From contig JAZDOR010000087.1 of the NCBI GenBank assembly GCA_043798435.1, forward strand, positions 1-26,965: a stretch of DNA of 26,965 nt, written 5' to 3'. Position 1 is the first letter of the stretch. The number at the start of each line of letters is the position of its first letter. A program made the position numbers and the translations under genes. The notes under the pieces are model-generated. The model worked only from the letters and a program-made list of their open reading frames with translations, had not been told where the DNA came from and did not search any database. The DNA comes from JAGUXG01 sp043798435 (lineage in GTDB: Bacteria; UBA9089; UBA9088; JAGUXG01). Shown one piece after another: positions 25,172 to 26,965 of this stretch.

Positions 25172-25240
25172 TTCAATTCGCGATTCGCAATTAACGATTC
25201 GCGATTACTCTCTCTCTCTCTCTCTCTTCAACATAATACC
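25172..25240. repeat. 3' flank of cassette copy C: GATTCGC repeats and CT tract
   Basis: Homologous to 3481-3540 and 17561-17624. GATTCGC units are the most regular here, and the CT tract (25208-25227) has 10 units, the longest of the three. Confidence 0.85.
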
Positions 25241-25245
25241 TCATT

Positions 25246-25695
25246 TTATAAAACCCCTGCATGTTGGAAGGCTTCAGTAAGTCTTGGTTCTTTTTTGGCA
25301 AATTCTTTAAGGGCTTTCTCCAAGCGATCTTCTCTTTCCTCAAGGAGATCTATCTTTTTCACTGCAGGGGCAAGGGCTGTTCTTCTATCCCAGAGTATAA
25401 ATCCCACCAAAGCAAACATCCCGGCTAAGATGACATAAAGGAGGCTTCTTATATCATCTATTTGTTTCTGAAGCCCCTCTATCTGTTTCTGGAGGTTTTG
25501 CTGTCCCATTCTTATCTCTTCTTTCAAGCCCTTCTGTCCTTCTTCAAGCCTGGCAATTCTTACATCCATACCATTTATTTTTGTCTCCAGCTTCTCCAAT
25601 TTTTCTAAAATCTGCCTGTTGGTAACATCTTGTGAAAAACCATTGCTGACTAGCCCAAGAAAAAAAAGAAACCCTAAAACAGCTATTTTCTTCAT
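25246..25695 (-). CDS. Small exported coiled-coil membrane protein, copy C
   Basis: 149 residues: signal peptide MKKIAVLGFLFFLGLVSNGF, then DVTNRQILEKLEKLETKING and a longer coiled coil than in copies A and B. It gains one heptad-like block in KLEKLETKIN and another in GLQKQIDD. After it come the membrane segment LLYVILAGMFALVGFILW, WDRRTALAPAVKK, and EPRLTEAFQHAGVL. The C-terminal ~60 residues match copy B almost exactly. ATG at 25695 is 7 bp from a -10 box that overlaps the stop codon of the protease gene, with no ribosome site. Terminator C follows, so the gene can be its own unit, although it may also lead into the OMP operon by read-through. Confidence 0.85.
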   Translation of the reverse strand: MKKIAVLGFLFFLGLVSNGFSQDVTNRQILEKLEKLETKINGMDVRIARLEEGQKGLKEEIRMGQQNLQKQIEGLQKQIDDIRSLLYVILAGMFALVGFILWDRRTALAPAVKKIDLLEEREDRLEKALKEFAKKEPRLTEAFQHAGVL

Positions 25696-25702
25696 CTTAA
25701 TT

Positions 25703-25732
25703 ATCTTAGCTCATAAGAAGCATTTCGGTCAA
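25703..25732 (-). promoter_or_regulatory. Sigma70-type promoter, copy C coiled-coil gene
   Basis: On the minus strand: TTGACC (25732-25727), 18-bp spacer, TAAGAT (25708-25703), then 7 bp to ATG at 25695. The -10 overlaps the TAA stop of the protease gene. Slightly weaker than copies A and B in its -35. Confidence 0.7.
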
Positions 25733-26143
25733 GAAAAATTTTGTTCTCTCAACATAACACCTTTCCTTTAGCAATCTGAGCTTGGTAACCCTTGGGTCTA
25801 TTATAACTTCATCGTGCTCAAAGTCTAACTTCATTCGCCATTTTTGCATGGTAGCTGCTCCGATGAGGGCCTCTTCAGAAAGATTGGGAATCAGCATAAA
25901 CTCATCAGAGAAGCGCAAGCCTTCAAGATAGAAGTTGAGTCTCACTGCTTCTTTGGCTGTAACCTTCCTTTCATCTTCTGCTGTCCCAAACTCCATTGGT
26001 TCTGGAAGTGGTTCGGGCGTTCCAAGCCTCTTGGCTAATTCAGGCAAAATGCAGGAATAGGTAGAGCCTGAATCAAAAAGGGTGGATACCTCTTTTTCTC
26101 CCTTTGAGCCTACCAGTCTAACGGATTTTTCAATAACAGACAT
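25706..26143 (-). CDS. Retropepsin-like (clan AA) aspartic protease
   Basis: 145 residues. LFDSGSTYSC has the D-S/T-G-S/T catalytic motif at Asp24, and ALIGAATMQKWRMKLDFEHD at about 89-110 is the usual hydrophobic-hydrophobic-Gly second motif of single-domain retropepsin-like proteases, which act as homodimers. No signal peptide is seen, so it is probably cytoplasmic. ATG at 26143 has AGGAGGAAGAG directly upstream and a clear promoter at 26182-26210. The last ~18 residues (RCYVERTKFFLTEMLLMS) are encoded partly by sequence identical to the cassette 3' flank (25746-25762 equals 3524-3540). The original C-terminus was therefore probably shorter or different. Substrate unknown. Confidence 0.82.
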   Translation of the reverse strand: MSVIEKSVRLVGSKGEKEVSTLFDSGSTYSCILPELAKRLGTPEPLPEPMEFGTAEDERKVTAKEAVRLNFYLEGLRFSDEFMLIPNLSEEALIGAATMQKWRMKLDFEHDEVIIDPRVTKLRLLKERCYVERTKFFLTEMLLMS

Positions 26144-26181
26144 CTCTTCCTCCTACCACTTAATTTATATCGAGTTGTTTG

Positions 26182-26210
26182 AGTATATACAGCCTCATAT
26201 TTTGTGTCAA
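26182..26210 (-). promoter_or_regulatory. Sigma70-type promoter of the protease gene
   Basis: On the minus strand: TTGACA (26210-26205), 17-bp spacer, TATACT (26187-26182). The expected start is near 26175, giving a ~30-nt leader with a normal ribosome site. It begins 8 bp past the stop of the orphan fragment at 26218. Confidence 0.75.
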
Positions 26211-26217
26211 ACTTTTT

Positions 26218-26391
26218 TTACCACTCAAAGATTTGAATTACCTCTACACCTTTCTCCTTAGCATAGGAAACTACTGTCTCTTTTGTATAATGTGTGATTA
26301 CAAGAAGGAATCTTCCCAACTCTTTCTCAATATCGGTTCTTCTGGGAAGTTTGTGGTAAATAGTTGAAAAATAGGTAAAAAATATAGTAAG
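26218..26391 (-). pseudogene. Orphan C-terminal gene fragment (possible DUF3782-like)
   Basis: An in-frame 57-codon stretch with no start codon ends RTDIEKELGRFLLVITHYTK, ETVVSYAKEKGVEVIQIFEW, stop. The composition is convincingly protein-like and the ending (helix then A-K-x-x-G-x-E-V-I) resembles the C-terminus of DUF3782-type PD-(D/E)XK nuclease-fold proteins. That assignment is tentative. A stop at 26392-26394 and the adjacent transposase remnant suggest that the 5' part was removed by insertion of the IS, with the junction somewhere in 26345-26392. Confidence 0.55.
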
Positions 26392-26421
26392 CTATCCTTC
26401 AAAAAAAGAAGGAGGATAGTA

Positions 26422-26892
26422 ATGCAAGACAAAGAGTTATACCGTCAATTATTGTGGTTAAAAGAGCCCTGGGAAGTATCAAAAATAGGGGTAGATATTG
26501 AGGGATTAAGAATAGATGTATGGATTAAATGGCCGATAGATGAAAGGGCTCCATGTCCGGAATGCGGAGAGCTTGGTAGAATTTAGGAAATAGAGAAGAA
26601 AGGCAGTGGAGGCATTTGGATACAATGCAGTTTCAGACAATATTACACTGCAAGATACCAAGGATTGAATGTCTAAAACATGGAGTAAAGACTATAGATG
26701 TACCCTGGATAGAAAAACATTCACATTTCACTCTATTGTTTGAACGCTTAGCAATAGATGTATTGTTAGCATTAAGCCAATCAAACAAAGGTAAAGGAGC
26801 TATTAAAACTAAGTTGGGATGAAATATACCCAATAAAAATTGGTTTGCGAAAAAATTCAGCTTCCTATGAGTTGAAAATTCTCTGTAAGTAA
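26422..26892 (+). pseudogene. ISL3-family transposase, N-terminal part, frameshifted
   Basis: ATG at 26422 with AAGGAGG upstream. Frame 1 gives MQDKELYRQLLWLKEPWEVS and CPECGELG (first zinc pair, Cys45/Cys48), then a TAG at 26584. The sequence continues in another frame as ERQWRHLDTMQFQTILHCKI, PRIECLKHGVKTIDVPW and HFTLLFERLAIDVLLALSQS to 26822. It then returns to the first frame as LSWDEIYPIKIGLRKNSASYEL and stops at 26892. W-R-H-L-D, C-x-x-H-G-V and L-S-W-D-E are hallmarks of ISL3 transposases. The DDE catalytic domain is missing, so it is dead. The start is preceded by CTATCCTTC-A7-GAAGGAGGATAG, a hairpin that hides the ribosome site. It is the only substantial plus-strand gene remnant in the window. 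Confidence 0.85.
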
Positions 26893-26965
26893 ACTTTTAA
26901 GCTCAGGTCTATAGATAGAAATATCCCTGAAAAATTTAATGACACTTTCCTTAAAATCCAAAAAA

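Noticed and set aside
24421..25176. Longer version of the OMP gene starting at 25176
   Set aside because: The extra 27 codons are the terminator hairpin of cassette C translated. The ATG at 25095 has a strong ribosome site and starts a clean signal peptide shared with the paralogue at 18417.
26179..26367. Plus-strand ORF of 62 codons
   Set aside because: It is antisense to the orphan fragment, whose minus-strand frame is more protein-like, and it overlaps the protease promoter.
26893..26965. Possible new coding start at the right edge (NIPEKFNDTFLKIQK-like frame)
   Set aside because: Too short and cut by the window edge; it may be the end of the IS or a neighbouring gene, and neither can be supported.

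Overview
The window looks like a piece of an uncultured, moderately AT-rich, diderm (Gram-negative-type) bacterium. Evidence: many exported proteins end in an aromatic residue like outer-membrane beta-barrels, there is a lipoprotein, promoters are sigma70-like, and the gaps are full of short palindromic or low-complexity repeats of the kind common in candidate-phylum genomes. No rRNA, tRNA or phylogenetic marker gene is present, so the phylum cannot be named. Almost every gene is on the minus strand and nearly all encode envelope or secreted proteins. I describe the layout in minus-strand (transcription) order, right to left.

Right edge (26965-25246): a broken ISL3-type transposase on the plus strand, an orphan C-terminal gene fragment, a small retropepsin-like aspartic protease with its own promoter, and the first of three copies of a small coiled-coil membrane protein.

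Outer-membrane paralogue cluster 1 (25095-17650): four proteins sharing an N-terminal module of the form D-V/I-Y-L-K-D/N-G-S-V-I-K-G, each followed by a different predicted beta-barrel. A 978-residue repeat adhesin sits among them. The cluster ends in a duplicated fragment of a nucleotide cyclase and the second coiled-coil gene.

Cluster 2 (17373-11445): two more proteins with the same module, a 137-bp nested palindromic element, a lipoprotein with transglutaminase-like and TPR domains, and a CHASE2-cyclase sensor.

Left part (11121-1): a 2358-residue multidomain surface protein, the third coiled-coil gene, a signal-peptide stub of a beta-helix protein cut short just upstream of a HEPN/MNT toxin-antitoxin-type pair, and the N-terminal 713 residues of a PKD/beta-helix protein that runs off the left edge.

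The most unusual structure is a cassette present three times (3421-4001, 17504-18105, 25121-25732). Each copy has a consensus-like promoter almost touching the start codon (predicted leaderless mRNA), a ~140-residue signal peptide/coiled-coil/membrane protein, a CT microsatellite with GATTCGC-like repeats, and a 14-bp terminator hairpin whose sequence varies between copies while pairing is kept only in the minus-strand RNA. The giant surface gene uses the same leaderless promoter layout, whereas most other genes with a convincing start carry a Shine-Dalgarno site. The second theme is an amplified OMP module: eight copies in six proteins within 10 kb. How the envelope proteins, the protease, the transglutaminase-TPR lipoprotein and the CHASE2-cyclase work together is inference from linkage only.
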